From positions 1 to 64,000 of the forward strand of contig JARKPU010000001.1 of the NCBI GenBank assembly GCA_029975055.1: a DNA stretch of 64,000 bases, given 5' to 3'. The stretch is from Anaerolinea sp. GTDB taxonomy: Bacteria > Chloroflexota > Anaerolineae > Anaerolineales > Anaerolineaceae. The translations under genes and the position numbers were made by a program. The stretch's first letter is position 1. Every line of letters begins with the position of its first letter. Of this stretch, positions 51,533 to 60,228 are shown one piece after another. The notes below the pieces were generated by a model, which saw only the letters and a program-made list of their open reading frames with translations, was not told the DNA's origin and did not search any database.

Positions 51533-52450
51533 ATGCCAATAAAAATACCAAACACGCTCCCGGCCAGAGAAATTCTGCTCGGTGAAAACATCTTCGTGAT
51601 GGACGAAGATCGCGCAGTTCACCAGGATATTCGCGAGCTGCAGATCGCCATTCTCAATCTAATGCCCACCAAGATAGCTACCGAGACGCAATTCCTCCGC
51701 CTGCTGGGCAATTCGCCGCTTCAGGTGGAGGTGACCCTCATGCGCACCGGCTCGCACCAGAGCAAGAACACCCCCGAAGAGCATCTGCTGACCTTCTACC
51801 AGACGTTCGACGAGCTGGCCCACCGCCGCTTCGATGGTCTCATCATCACCGGCGCTCCGGTCGAGAACCTGCCTTTCGAAGAGGTGGATTACTGGCCTGA
51901 ACTGGTCGAGATCATCGAGTGGAGCAAGCGCAACGTCTATTCCACGCTGTTCGTCTGCTGGGGCGCGCAGGCGGGGCTTTATCACCAGTATGGCATCCCC
52001 AAGTATCCGCTGCCCGAGAAGATGTTTGGAGTCTTCGAGCACACCATCAACCGGCCCAACGTACCGCTTCTGCGCGGGTTCGATGATCTGTTCTACGCAC
52101 CGCATTCACGCCACACCGAGATCCGCCGCGAAGATATCGAGCACGTGCCCGACCTCGAACTGCTCTCCGAATCGCCCATTGCAGGCGTGTACATCGTCGG
52201 GCGGCGCGACGGCAGGCAAATTTTCGTCACCGGGCATTCGGAATACGACCCGCTCACGCTCAAAGCGGAATACGACCGCGACGTGCGCCTTGGCCTGCCG
52301 ATTAAAATCCCGCGCAATTACTACCCCAACGATGACCCCGCCGCCCACCCGGTGGTGCGCTGGCGCGGTCATTCGAACCTGCTCTTTTCCAACTGGCTGA
52401 ATTATTATGTTTACCAGGAAACGCCCTACAACCTGGATGAACTGCCCTGA
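51533..52450 (+). CDS. metA: Homoserine O-acetyltransferase, MetA type
   Basis: 305 residues. Catalytic residues sit at the standard numbering: Cys142 in FVCWGAQ, His235 and Glu237 in TGHSEYD. Glu111 (GAPVE) is the residue that selects acetyl-CoA over succinyl-CoA in MetA proteins, so the product should be O-acetylhomoserine. GGAGGTAA precedes the ATG. It is the only gene behind the SAM-I riboswitch in this window. The first committed step to methionine. Confidence 0.94.
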   Translation: MPIKIPNTLPAREILLGENIFVMDEDRAVHQDIRELQIAILNLMPTKIATETQFLRLLGNSPLQVEVTLMRTGSHQSKNTPEEHLLTFYQTFDELAHRRFDGLIITGAPVENLPFEEVDYWPELVEIIEWSKRNVYSTLFVCWGAQAGLYHQYGIPKYPLPEKMFGVFEHTINRPNVPLLRGFDDLFYAPHSRHTEIRREDIEHVPDLELLSESPIAGVYIVGRRDGRQIFVTGHSEYDPLTLKAEYDRDVRLGLPIKIPRNYYPNDDPAAHPVVRWRGHSNLLFSNWLNYYVYQETPYNLDELP

Positions 52451-52551
52451 GCCGTGCCTGTGCCGAGTTGCGCGCGGAGCCGCTTCACCCCGCACGCTGC
52501 TGGCCTGAACCGATCGTGCTCCAATTCTGTTGAAGATTGTTGAGCGAGCCT

Positions 52552-52643
52552 CACTGCCTTCTCCCTCTGGGAGAAGGCAGTGAAAACCCTCTCCCTCTGA
52601 GACGCGTTTCGCGCACCCGTAGGGGTGGGGCAGGGTGAGGGTT
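52552..52643. repeat. Nested palindromic intergenic element
   Basis: CACTGCCTTCTCCC and GGGAGAAGGCAGTG (14-bp perfect arms, 3-nt loop, 52552-52582) are followed by a second imperfect palindrome opened by AACCCTCTCCCTC and closed by GGGCAGGGTGAGGGTT (52585-52643) that contains smaller hairpins. This resembles dispersed CCCTCTCC/GGAGAGGG intergenic repeats seen in many bacteria. It may also end the metA transcript. The 52451-52682 gap holds nothing else recognisable. Confidence 0.7.
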
Positions 52644-52682
52644 AGATCCAGGAATTTTGCGAGAAAACCACGTAAACGGTGG

Positions 52683-53195
52683 TTAAAACAACGCATTGGC
52701 CGATTCGCGCGTTTCGCCGTTTTCATACGCTACGTCTGGAGGCAAATGAGGCTTGCGGGCCGCCTGGTTCGAAAGCCGGTCGCAGCGCTCGTTCTCCGGA
52801 TCGCCGGCATGCCCTTCCACCCAGACCATCTCCACCTGGTGCTTCGCGCACAGCTCCAACAGGCGTTCCCACAGGTCCACGTTTTGTGCCGATTGCTTAC
52901 GCCCGCGCATCCAGCCGTTAGCCTGCCAGCGCCGGGCATCTCCGCGGTTGAAGCTGTCCACCAGGTAGCGCGAATCGGAGTACAGGCGCACCCGCGCAGG
53001 CGCCTTCAGCGCTTCTAAACCGGCGATGGCTGCCATCAACTCCATGCGGTTGTTGGTCGTCAGGCGATATCCGCCGGCAAGCTCCTTGCGCTTTCCACCG
53101 CTCAGCAGCACCACCCCATAACCGCCCGGGCCAGGGTTCCCCAGGCAGGCTCCATCGGTGTAAATTGTTACAGATCGCGTTAATGAATCAGTCAT
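52683..53195 (-). CDS. rnhA: Ribonuclease HI
   Basis: 170 residues. Active-site acids are Asp14 (YTDGACLGNPG), Glu52 (NNRMELMA), Asp74 (LYSDSRYL) and Asp139 (ERCDRLSN), with His129 in VEGHAGDPEN. It degrades RNA in RNA-DNA hybrids. There is no Shine-Dalgarno; a TATAAT ends 7 nt before the ATG, so the mRNA is probably leaderless. Confidence 0.97.
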   Translation of the reverse strand: MTDSLTRSVTIYTDGACLGNPGPGGYGVVLLSGGKRKELAGGYRLTTNNRMELMAAIAGLEALKAPARVRLYSDSRYLVDSFNRGDARRWQANGWMRGRKQSAQNVDLWERLLELCAKHQVEMVWVEGHAGDPENERCDRLSNQAARKPHLPPDVAYENGETRESANALF

Positions 53196-53202
53196 GGAGA
53201 TG

Positions 53203-53208
53203 ATTATA
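53203..53208 (-). promoter_or_regulatory. -10 box of a leaderless rnhA transcript
   Basis: TATAAT on the minus strand, 7 nt before the ATG at 53195. No good -35 at 17 bp was found. Confidence 0.5.
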
Positions 53209-53305
53209 ATGGGTCAACAGCCTTTAGGCGGAGCAAACCGCCCGGTGCGGCAGGCCGGAACGATTATTTGTAGATGTGGCTCAAACCACCAGAAAGGATA
53301 TACGC

Positions 53306-54076
53306 ATGAGTGCAAACCGAATGCCGGTTTTATTTATCGGTCACGGCAGCCCGATGAACGCCATTGAGTTGAACCCCTTCAGCCGGGCCTGGATCGAAAT
53401 CGGCCGCGCGCTCCCACGCCCCAAAGCCATCCTGTGCGTCTCGGCGCATTGGGAGACTTCCGGCTCGAGCGTCACCGCCGAAGAGAGCCCGCGCACGATC
53501 TACGACTTCTACGGCTTCCCCAAGGAATTGTACGAAGTCAGCTACCCTGCCCCCGGCGCACCCGACCTGGCCATGCAGGTGCAGGGCATGGTACAGGCCC
53601 CGGTGCGCACCGACCTCTCCTGGGGCCTCGACCACGGCGCGTGGTCGGTATTAACGCGCCTCTACCCCGAGGCCAACGTTCCTGTGGTGCAGCTCAGCCT
53701 CAACCGCAGCCTCACCCCCCAGCAGCATTACGACCTGGCTCGCCAGCTCAGGCCCCTGCGCGATCAAGGCGTGTTGATTCTCGGCAGCGGTAACGCCGTC
53801 CACAACCTGCGCATCATGCGCTGGGGCGATTCGGCCTACGAATGGGCCGAGGAATTCGACCGCCGGGTCAAAGGCTGGATCGAAACCCGCGACCACGATG
53901 CGCTCGTTCATTACGAACGCGCCGGGAAGGAAGCCAGCCTTTCGATCCCAACCAACGAGCACTACCTGCCGCTGCTCTACGCGCTGGCCCTGCAAGAGAG
54001 AGACGAACCCGTGCGCTTCTTCGCCGAGGGGGTCACCCTGGGCTCCATCTCGATGCGCTCGGTGCTGATCGGCTAG
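53306..54076 (+). CDS. LigB-family extradiol dioxygenase (DOPA 4,5-dioxygenase/YgiD-like)
   Basis: 256 residues from the ATG at 53306, with AAAGGA 7 nt upstream; an ATG ten codons earlier has no site. Metal-site histidines appear in FIGHGSPMNA (His13), VSAHWETSG and LDHGAWSVL. Family members open catechol rings or cleave related aromatic compounds; the true substrate is unknown. Its stop codon shares the tetranucleotide CTAG with the convergent transporter gene. Confidence 0.88.
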   Translation: MSANRMPVLFIGHGSPMNAIELNPFSRAWIEIGRALPRPKAILCVSAHWETSGSSVTAEESPRTIYDFYGFPKELYEVSYPAPGAPDLAMQVQGMVQAPVRTDLSWGLDHGAWSVLTRLYPEANVPVVQLSLNRSLTPQQHYDLARQLRPLRDQGVLILGSGNAVHNLRIMRWGDSAYEWAEEFDRRVKGWIETRDHDALVHYERAGKEASLSIPTNEHYLPLLYALALQERDEPVRFFAEGVTLGSISMRSVLIG

Positions 54077-54981
54077 GCCTCGGCCCGGCTGCGAATGGCG
54101 TGCAGCCGGCTGGCGTTCACCACAATCAAGATGCCCGCGAAGATCATCCCCGCCGCCAGGTAGTACACCGGGCGGGGCTTTTCATTGAAGAAGATGAACC
54201 CCATCAAGCCCGCAAAAAGCGGCTGGGCCAGGTTCGTCACGCTCACCACCTGCCCCCTGAAGTGCTTCAACGAAAAGTTCAAGATCGTGTGCCCAAAAAC
54301 CGTGGGGATCAACCCCAGCCCGACCATGAAGAGGATATTCTCCAGGCTGTAGGGTTTAATCGGGTTGATGAAAAAGAGGGCGCACAGCAGACAGATCACC
54401 CCGGCGGTGAAGTAGAGCGGTACCATGTACAACCACAGGCTGAGCCGTCCCCCGTTCCTTCGGCCCAGCGCGAGGTACATGGCGAAGGCCAGCATCGACC
54501 CAAAGCAGATTACGTCGCCGGTGAAGTCAGCCTTATCTACGCGCAGGTTGCTGCCGGTGAGCACCGCCAGCCCCGCCAGGGTGAAGGCGGTTCCAACCAC
54601 TTCCTGCCGGTTGATTTTCTCGCTGAAGAATATCCATACGAAAAACGGCATCGCCACCGGGGTGAGGTTGGCGATCAAACTGGCGTTGGCCACCTGCGTC
54701 ATGCGCGCGCCGATCACCCAGCTCATGAAGTGCACCGCCAGGGCAACCGCCGGCAGCAGCGACCAGGAAAATTCCCGCCAGCCGTAATGGCCCTCAAAAT
54801 TGCGCAGGTCGCGCAAGAAGAATGGCGAAAGCACCAGCGCGGCCACCAGCAGCCGGTAGGAAGAGACGAGGAATGGATGCTCCGTGCTGGCTTTGATCAT
54901 GATCACAGCCGTCGCACCCATCATCACCCCCAAGATCAGGAGCAGAAAGCGCGGAGCAGTGCGGTCGGACGGTTTGGGCAT
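54073..54981 (-). CDS. EamA/DMT-family transporter
   Basis: 302 residues with about ten membrane helices arranged as two EamA repeats (LILGVMMGATAVIMIKAS and ICFGSMLAFAMYLAL begin the halves). Such proteins export amino acids or other metabolites or take up nucleotide sugars; the substrate cannot be told. A TATAAT at 55018-55023, with TTTCAA 16 bp up, may be its promoter. It is convergent with the LigB gene and divergent from the FGGY kinase. Confidence 0.87.
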   Translation of the reverse strand: MPKPSDRTAPRFLLLILGVMMGATAVIMIKASTEHPFLVSSYRLLVAALVLSPFFLRDLRNFEGHYGWREFSWSLLPAVALAVHFMSWVIGARMTQVANASLIANLTPVAMPFFVWIFFSEKINRQEVVGTAFTLAGLAVLTGSNLRVDKADFTGDVICFGSMLAFAMYLALGRRNGGRLSLWLYMVPLYFTAGVICLLCALFFINPIKPYSLENILFMVGLGLIPTVFGHTILNFSLKHFRGQVVSVTNLAQPLFAGLMGFIFFNEKPRPVYYLAAGMIFAGILIVVNASRLHAIRSRAEA

Positions 54982-55017
54982 TGTGGCTGTAGGCTCGGTT
55001 TGGAGCAGGATCAGCCA

Positions 55018-55045
55018 ATTATACAGGAAATCACCCCGTTGAAAT
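55018..55045 (-). promoter_or_regulatory. Candidate promoter of the EamA gene
   Basis: TATAAT (55018-55023) preceded by TTTCAA 16 bp upstream on the minus strand, 37 bp before the ATG. Confidence 0.5.
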
Positions 55046-55061
55046 ACCCGGCGTTTTCCGA

Positions 55062-55090
55062 TTGACGCCCTCCCCCGGCCTTGCTAGAAT
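55062..55090 (+). promoter_or_regulatory. Promoter of the FGGY kinase operon
   Basis: TTGACG (55062-55067), 17 bp, TAGAAT (55085-55090), 30 bp before the TTG start. Confidence 0.8.
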
Positions 55091-55120
55091 ACATCCGTCC
55101 ACATTCACAGAGAGGGTCCG

Positions 55121-56656
55121 TTGAGCGCCAGATTCATCCTTGCCCACGATGTCGGCACCACCGGCAACAAGGCTTCACTGTTCGATGAACAGGGCAACGT
55201 CCTTGCCAGCGCTTTCCAAGGCTACGCCACCGCTTACCCGCACCCGGGCTGGGTGGAACAGAACCCCGAGGATTGGTGGCAGGCCGTCTGCCTTTCCACA
55301 CGGTCGCTGCTCGAGTCTTCCGGCATCCACCCGCGCGAGGTGGCTTGCGTGGCCTTCAGCGGGCAGATGATGGGCTGCGTGGCCGTGGACAGGCTTGCCC
55401 GGCCGCTGCGCAGCGCGATCATCTGGGCGGATACGCGCGCCGCAGAAGAAGAGCGCTGGATGATCGCGCGCGCCGGCATGCAGGAAACCTACCGCATCAC
55501 CGGGCACCGGGCCAGCGCCTCCTACTCGGCCGCGAAAATCCTCTGGCTGCGCCGCCGCCAGCCCGAACTATTCGCGCAGGTGCATAAATTCCTGCACGCC
55601 AAAGATTTCATCGCCGCCCGGTTGACAGGCCGGTTTACCACAGACCATTCCGATGCATCGGGAATGAACCTGTTCGACCTGCAAGCGCGGGATTGGTCGC
55701 CCGTGCTGCTCGAAGCATTCCAGCTAGACCCTCGCCTGCTGCCAGACCTGCACAACTCCACCGATGTGATCGGCGAAGTGCAGCCGCAAGCCGCCGAAGA
55801 GACAGGCCTGCTGCCAGGCACGCCGGTAGTCATCGGCGGCGGAGACGGATCCTGCGCGGCCACGGGCGCGGGCGTCGTCCGCGAAGGCAGCGCTTACCTG
55901 TATATCGGCTCATCATCCTGGATCGGCATTGCCACCCGCCAGCCGATCTTCGACCCGCAGCTGCGCACCTTCACCTGGGCGCACCTCGTCCCTGGCCTGT
56001 ACTCCCCCACCGGCACCATGCAGGCAGCCGGCGGCTCTTACCAGTGGCTGCGCGATACCATCTGCGCCTCGGAAAAGCAAGCCGCCGAGGCGCACGGCCT
56101 CAGCCCGTATGAACTGATGAACGAACTCGCGGAGCAATCGCCGCCCGGGGCCAACTGCCTGCTCTTCTTCCCCTACCTGTTGGGCGAGCGCAGCCCGCGC
56201 TGGAACCCGGACGCGCGCGGAGCCTACTTTGGCCTGGCGATGTCACATACCCGCGCCGACCTGGTGCGCGCCGCGCTGGAGGGCATCTCGCTCAATTTGC
56301 GCGTGATCCTCGAAGCTTTTCGCGAACAGGGCGCCGAAATCCCCGCCATGCGCGTGATCGGCGGGGGCGCGAAAGGGCGCATCTGGCGGCAGATCCTGGC
56401 GGATATCTTCGGCATTCCCATCCAGCGGCCCACGCTGCTCGCCGAAGCCACTTCGCTGGGCGCGGCGCTGGCGGGTGGGATCGGCGCGGGCGTTTACCCC
56501 GGCTGGGAGATGATCGAGCGCCTCACGCCGGTGGTCGAACAACAGCTGCCCGATGCCTCGCTGCGCCCGCTCTACGACCGGCTCTACCGCCTGTTCAATC
56601 AGGCGTACGAAGCCTTTGTCCCTCTTTACCATGCCATGGCACATGAGGAAGAATGA
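55121..56656 (+). CDS. FGGY-family carbohydrate kinase (xylulokinase-like)
   Basis: 511 residues, full length for FGGY kinases. The start is TTG behind GAGAGGG. The N-terminal phosphate loop is DVGTTGNKASLFD; IWADTRA and the C-terminal RVIGGGAKGRIWRQILADIF signature follow. The chain resembles XylB, but the family also covers ribulose, glycerol and fuculose kinases, so xylulose is only a good guess. It has its own promoter and is followed 15 bp later by a cupin/PMI-like gene. Confidence 0.88.
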   Translation: MSARFILAHDVGTTGNKASLFDEQGNVLASAFQGYATAYPHPGWVEQNPEDWWQAVCLSTRSLLESSGIHPREVACVAFSGQMMGCVAVDRLARPLRSAIIWADTRAAEEERWMIARAGMQETYRITGHRASASYSAAKILWLRRRQPELFAQVHKFLHAKDFIAARLTGRFTTDHSDASGMNLFDLQARDWSPVLLEAFQLDPRLLPDLHNSTDVIGEVQPQAAEETGLLPGTPVVIGGGDGSCAATGAGVVREGSAYLYIGSSSWIGIATRQPIFDPQLRTFTWAHLVPGLYSPTGTMQAAGGSYQWLRDTICASEKQAAEAHGLSPYELMNELAEQSPPGANCLLFFPYLLGERSPRWNPDARGAYFGLAMSHTRADLVRAALEGISLNLRVILEAFREQGAEIPAMRVIGGGAKGRIWRQILADIFGIPIQRPTLLAEATSLGAALAGGIGAGVYPGWEMIERLTPVVEQQLPDASLRPLYDRLYRLFNQAYEAFVPLYHAMAHEEE

Positions 56657-56671
56657 CCCAAGGAGATTATC

Positions 56672-57862
56672 ATGGCGATTAACGCGAAACAAGCCTTAGA
56701 TCAGGGCGAAGGTATCTTGCGGATGGCCCCCAACTGGGTGCCGCGCACGTTCTGCATTCCGGGCAGGCGCATCAAGCTCCACCCGGCCGATTATTATGCT
56801 TTTGGGGCAAACCGCGGGGGCATTGATGAGCGCTGGTTCGCTTCCACCCAGCCCGCCGAGAACGGCCCGCTCACCCTGCCGGATGAAGGCCTCAGCTATG
56901 TGGCCGCCGGCAAAGGCAGCCGGGCCGCAAAGCTGCTTTTCCGAAAGGTCGTCGCCGAACTGGGCGCAGCGCTGCTCGGCGAGCGCATGTGGCAGGCCTA
57001 CCACGGCTGGCCGGTGTTTGCCAAGTTCTTCGATAACCAGGGCGCCCTTCCCCACCACCTGCATCACCGCCAGGAGCACGCCGCGCTGGTGGGCAAGCGC
57101 ACCAAGCCCGAAGCCTATTATTTCCCGCCGCAGATGAACAACCACGGCGGCGACTTCCCCTACACCTTCTTCGGCCTGGAGGCCGGGGTCACCCGCGAGG
57201 ACGTCCGCCGCTGCCTCGAGAACTGGAATAAGGGCGATAACGGCATTCTCTTCCTCTCGCGCGCCTTCAAGCTCCAGCTTGGAACCGGGTGGGACATCCC
57301 GGCGGGGATCCTCCACGCGCCAGGCAGCCTGTGCACCTACGAGCCGCAATGGGCCAGCGACATCGCCGCCATGTTCCAATCGCTGGTCAACGATATGCCG
57401 ATGAGCTGGGACGCGCTCGTTTCCAGCGTCCCTGAAGAGAAAAAGCACGACCTGGATTACATCATCTCGCTCATCGACTGGGACGCCAACACCGACCCGG
57501 CCTTCCGCAAGAACCGCCTGCTCATCCCCAAACCCGCACTCCCCGAAGCCGAAATGACCGATGCCGGTTATATCGACCGCTGGGTGGTGTACGGTAGCCC
57601 GCTGTTCTCCTCGAAGGAGCTCACCATCCTCCCCGGCCGCACGGCAACCATCCGCGACCCCGGCCCCTACAGCGCCATCGTCATCCAGGGACGCGGGCAG
57701 ATGGGCGTTTGGGATGTAGAAAGCCCAACTTTGATCCGCTTTGGGGAATTGACCAACGATGAGTTCTTCGTCTCGGCTTCCGCCGCCGGGCAGGGTGTGC
57801 TGATGCGCAATCCCAGCGATTCGGAACCGCTGGTGCTGCTCAAAACCTTCGGCCCGGCCTGA
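56672..57862 (+). CDS. Cupin-fold protein resembling type I phosphomannose isomerase
   Basis: 396 residues. A metal-binding region HHLHHRQEHAALVGK with KPEAYYFPPQM recalls the zinc site of mannose-6-phosphate isomerases, and FKLQLGTGWDIPAGILHAPG the second cupin motif. The overall sequence is not close to ManA. Sugar isomerisation next to a sugar kinase is plausible; a lyxose- or other ketose/aldose role is possible. AAGGAG precedes the ATG. A strong hairpin follows. Confidence 0.7.
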   Translation: MAINAKQALDQGEGILRMAPNWVPRTFCIPGRRIKLHPADYYAFGANRGGIDERWFASTQPAENGPLTLPDEGLSYVAAGKGSRAAKLLFRKVVAELGAALLGERMWQAYHGWPVFAKFFDNQGALPHHLHHRQEHAALVGKRTKPEAYYFPPQMNNHGGDFPYTFFGLEAGVTREDVRRCLENWNKGDNGILFLSRAFKLQLGTGWDIPAGILHAPGSLCTYEPQWASDIAAMFQSLVNDMPMSWDALVSSVPEEKKHDLDYIISLIDWDANTDPAFRKNRLLIPKPALPEAEMTDAGYIDRWVVYGSPLFSSKELTILPGRTATIRDPGPYSAIVIQGRGQMGVWDVESPTLIRFGELTNDEFFVSASAAGQGVLMRNPSDSEPLVLLKTFGPA

Positions 57863-57881
57863 TCAGGTTGCTTCTTAAATA

Positions 57882-57913
57882 CAGCACCGGTGCCGATCTC
57901 GGCACCGGTGCTG
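57882..57913. terminator. Bidirectional hairpin between convergent genes
   Basis: CAGCACCGGTGCCGA and TCGGCACCGGTGCTG, 15-bp perfect arms around 2 nt, midway between the cupin and URO-D-like stops. GC-rich with no U-run on either side. Confidence 0.6.
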
Positions 57914-57927
57914 CTTCTGCCCGCAGC

Positions 57928-58986
57928 TCACCGCCGGCTTAATTCCTCATACACATCCAGGTAATACATCACGTTATCGGCCGGAGTGTTGGGCGGGATG
58001 TGATTGCCAACCGCCATGAAGAACCCCGGGCAGCCTTTACCGATCCGCATACAGCGCTCCACTTCGGCGCGGATGTCTTCTCGCGTGCCGTTCAACAGGA
58101 TGCGCGTGTCGGCATTGCCGATGAAGACGTGCGTCCGGCCATAACGCTCGGCGATGGCAGCCATATCGGTGGTCGGCTCCATCACAAACCCGTGCACCCC
58201 GCTGGCGGCGATATCATCAATGAAACGGGTAAAGTTCCCGTCCGAAGTGAACATGATCTTCTTCCCGGCTTCGCGCAAGGGGGCGAACAGGCGGGCGTAA
58301 TTGGGGAAGATATACTGCCGGTACCACTTCGGCGCGAAGATCGGCCCCGAAGTCCACACCATGTCATCGTGGATCATCACCACCGGCACGCTTGATTCTG
58401 CCAGCGCCTGGAAGAACTGCGATACCCAGCCCGCATAACGGTTGGCAACCTCGCCGAACTTGAGCGGGTCGGTGCCCGCCGCCAGCAAGAGCATCTCCCA
58501 TCCGAAGATTTCGATCAAGCCCGAAACCAGGGTGGTATAAATGCCGGTCATGTTCACCAAATCCGGCGCCTCGCGGCAGTTCTGAGCATAGCTTTCTTCG
58601 AACTGCCGGGTCCAATACGCCCGGTCCACCTCGCCGTATGCCTGGTAGAAATCGAATTCCAGCACCTCCTCGGGCGTCTTGAACGGGCAATAGATGTGCT
58701 CGCGCCAGTCGGTTCCGCCCTCCTGGTACACCGCATGGCCCATATCGGTGCGCAGGTCGCCGAAAGCCTGGTTGGAAAGCAGGGTGCTCCAACGGAAATC
58801 AAAATTCAACGCTTTGACAAGCGCCAAACCTGCCTCGCGCTTCACTTCTTCCGGGCTGGCCGGGGTCACCTCCAGCCCGGTGCAGCGCCTCACCACCTCC
58901 CAATGGCTCTCGATCGAATACTCGGTATGCGGCACGCGCGGCGGCATCTCCAGGTGGATCGCCGCCCAACCATCATCAAAAGACAT
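57928..58986 (-). CDS. URO-D-family protein (methyltransferase-like), not haem HemE
   Basis: 352 residues with the uroporphyrinogen-decarboxylase barrel. HDDMVWTSGPIFAPKWYRQYIFP, FTSDGNFTRFIDD and NADTRILLNGTREDIRAEVERCM are typical of the group related to corrinoid methyltransferases (MtaA/CmuA) rather than HemE, whose N-terminal motif is absent. Substrate unknown. The ATG starts 1 nt after the HlyD stop, so it is translationally coupled to the export operon, an odd partnership. Confidence 0.78.
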   Translation of the reverse strand: MSFDDGWAAIHLEMPPRVPHTEYSIESHWEVVRRCTGLEVTPASPEEVKREAGLALVKALNFDFRWSTLLSNQAFGDLRTDMGHAVYQEGGTDWREHIYCPFKTPEEVLEFDFYQAYGEVDRAYWTRQFEESYAQNCREAPDLVNMTGIYTTLVSGLIEIFGWEMLLLAAGTDPLKFGEVANRYAGWVSQFFQALAESSVPVVMIHDDMVWTSGPIFAPKWYRQYIFPNYARLFAPLREAGKKIMFTSDGNFTRFIDDIAASGVHGFVMEPTTDMAAIAERYGRTHVFIGNADTRILLNGTREDIRAEVERCMRIGKGCPGFFMAVGNHIPPNTPADNVMYYLDVYEELSRR

Positions 58987-58987
58987 A

Positions 58988-60175
58988 TCAATCCTTCCCG
59001 AATAGAACGGTGCCCGTCAGGCCCCAACGAATATCCGCCGGGGGGTTCTCCAGGCGGATACGGACTTTATAGAGTATATCACCGCTTTTTTCGGTGTAGG
59101 TGCGCGCCACGCTGGTCACCTCGCCGGTGAACTCTTCGCCGGGGATGGCATCCAGCGTTACACTCACTTTATCTCCCTCGTGGATGCGAACCACATCCAG
59201 CTCGGTCAGGTCGGTCGTCTCGATATACCAGTTGGATGTGTCGGCGAGCGTTGCCACCGGCTGCCCTGCCGAAACCCACATCCCTGGCTCCAGTTGCTTC
59301 ACCTCCAGCAACACGCCGGCGAATGGCGCGCGCAGGTCCATGTTGGCCAGCGCGCGGGCTGCCGCATCCGATTGCGCCTTCGCGGCTTTCAAGCGGGCCT
59401 CTGCCTGGGCCTTCAAGTCGGGGTCGGGGCCGGCCGCCAGGTCGTCGAGGTCGCGCTGTGCCTGCGCGAGGGCCTGCCTTGCTTCTTCCAGGGCGGCCTT
59501 CGCCGTGTCGCGCTGGCTGCGAAGCTGATCGCGCTCGTAGAGAGCCGTGTTGTAATCCTCCAGCGCCGCGTCGTAATTATCCTGCGCACTCACCCGGGTG
59601 GGGTTGTTTTCATCCAGATCGAGATATTTATCGAGGGTCTCTTTCCGGTCATCGAGGGTGGTCTTCCGGTCTTGAAGAGTCTCCTCTCTCGCGTCGAGCC
59701 GGTCGGTGAATTCGCGCTTCAACGTGTCATTGTAAGCTTTCTGCGCCTCGACCAGCTTCGCCCTGGCCTGCTCCACGGCCAGCGCCGCCCGGCTGCGCTG
59801 CAGGTCGGCGTTTTGCGTCAAATCATCGAGCGCCTGCTGGGCCGCCTCCACCTCGGCATCCGCCGCTGCCTGGGCTGCCAGGGCCTGCTCACGCTCGCCA
59901 AGCGAAGCCAACAGGGCGTCCTTCTCCACTTCGGCGCCTTCCTGCGCCTGGATGGATTCCAACCGCCCTGGGCTGGGGAAGAACAACGTGGTGAAGGTTT
60001 CGGGCACCACCCGCCCCTCCGCCGAGACCGGAGCCTTTCCTTCCACCACCGGCAGCGGGGTCGGTTCAGCCTGCGCGGGGTTCAACGCATTCGCGATACC
60101 CGCGCAGCCTGCCAGGAAGAGCGCCCCCGGCATCAAGAGCAACCACCAGTGATTTTGTCGCTTCGCTTTGATCAT
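58988..60175 (-). CDS. HlyD/MacA-type adaptor lipoprotein
   Basis: 395 residues. A signal sequence ends in the lipobox LAGC with Cys24, so the mature protein is lipid-anchored outside the membrane. A split biotinyl-lipoyl-like domain (SPGRLESIQAQEGAEVEKDALLA and DLRAPFAGVLLEVKQLEPGMWV) flanks a long charged coiled coil (about 90-275), with a beta-barrel at the end. AGGTGA precedes the ATG. It links the ABC permease to the cell surface in a MacAB-like export complex. Confidence 0.9.
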   Translation of the reverse strand: MIKAKRQNHWWLLLMPGALFLAGCAGIANALNPAQAEPTPLPVVEGKAPVSAEGRVVPETFTTLFFPSPGRLESIQAQEGAEVEKDALLASLGEREQALAAQAAADAEVEAAQQALDDLTQNADLQRSRAALAVEQARAKLVEAQKAYNDTLKREFTDRLDAREETLQDRKTTLDDRKETLDKYLDLDENNPTRVSAQDNYDAALEDYNTALYERDQLRSQRDTAKAALEEARQALAQAQRDLDDLAAGPDPDLKAQAEARLKAAKAQSDAAARALANMDLRAPFAGVLLEVKQLEPGMWVSAGQPVATLADTSNWYIETTDLTELDVVRIHEGDKVSVTLDAIPGEEFTGEVTSVARTYTEKSGDILYKVRIRLENPPADIRWGLTGTVLFGKD

Positions 60176-60228
60176 GGTTCACCTGCCTGTATAGATGACA
60201 TCGTTTAGATTCCGATATGCTCAATGCA

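Noticed and set aside
52106..52726. A 206-codon minus-strand frame over the metA end and the intergenic repeat
   Set aside because: It is antisense to metA and spans the palindromic repeat; it has no ribosome-binding site or family motifs.
57928..58986. HemE uroporphyrinogen decarboxylase
   Set aside because: The conserved HemE N-terminal motif is absent and the sequence fits the methyltransferase-like branch; there are no haem genes nearby.
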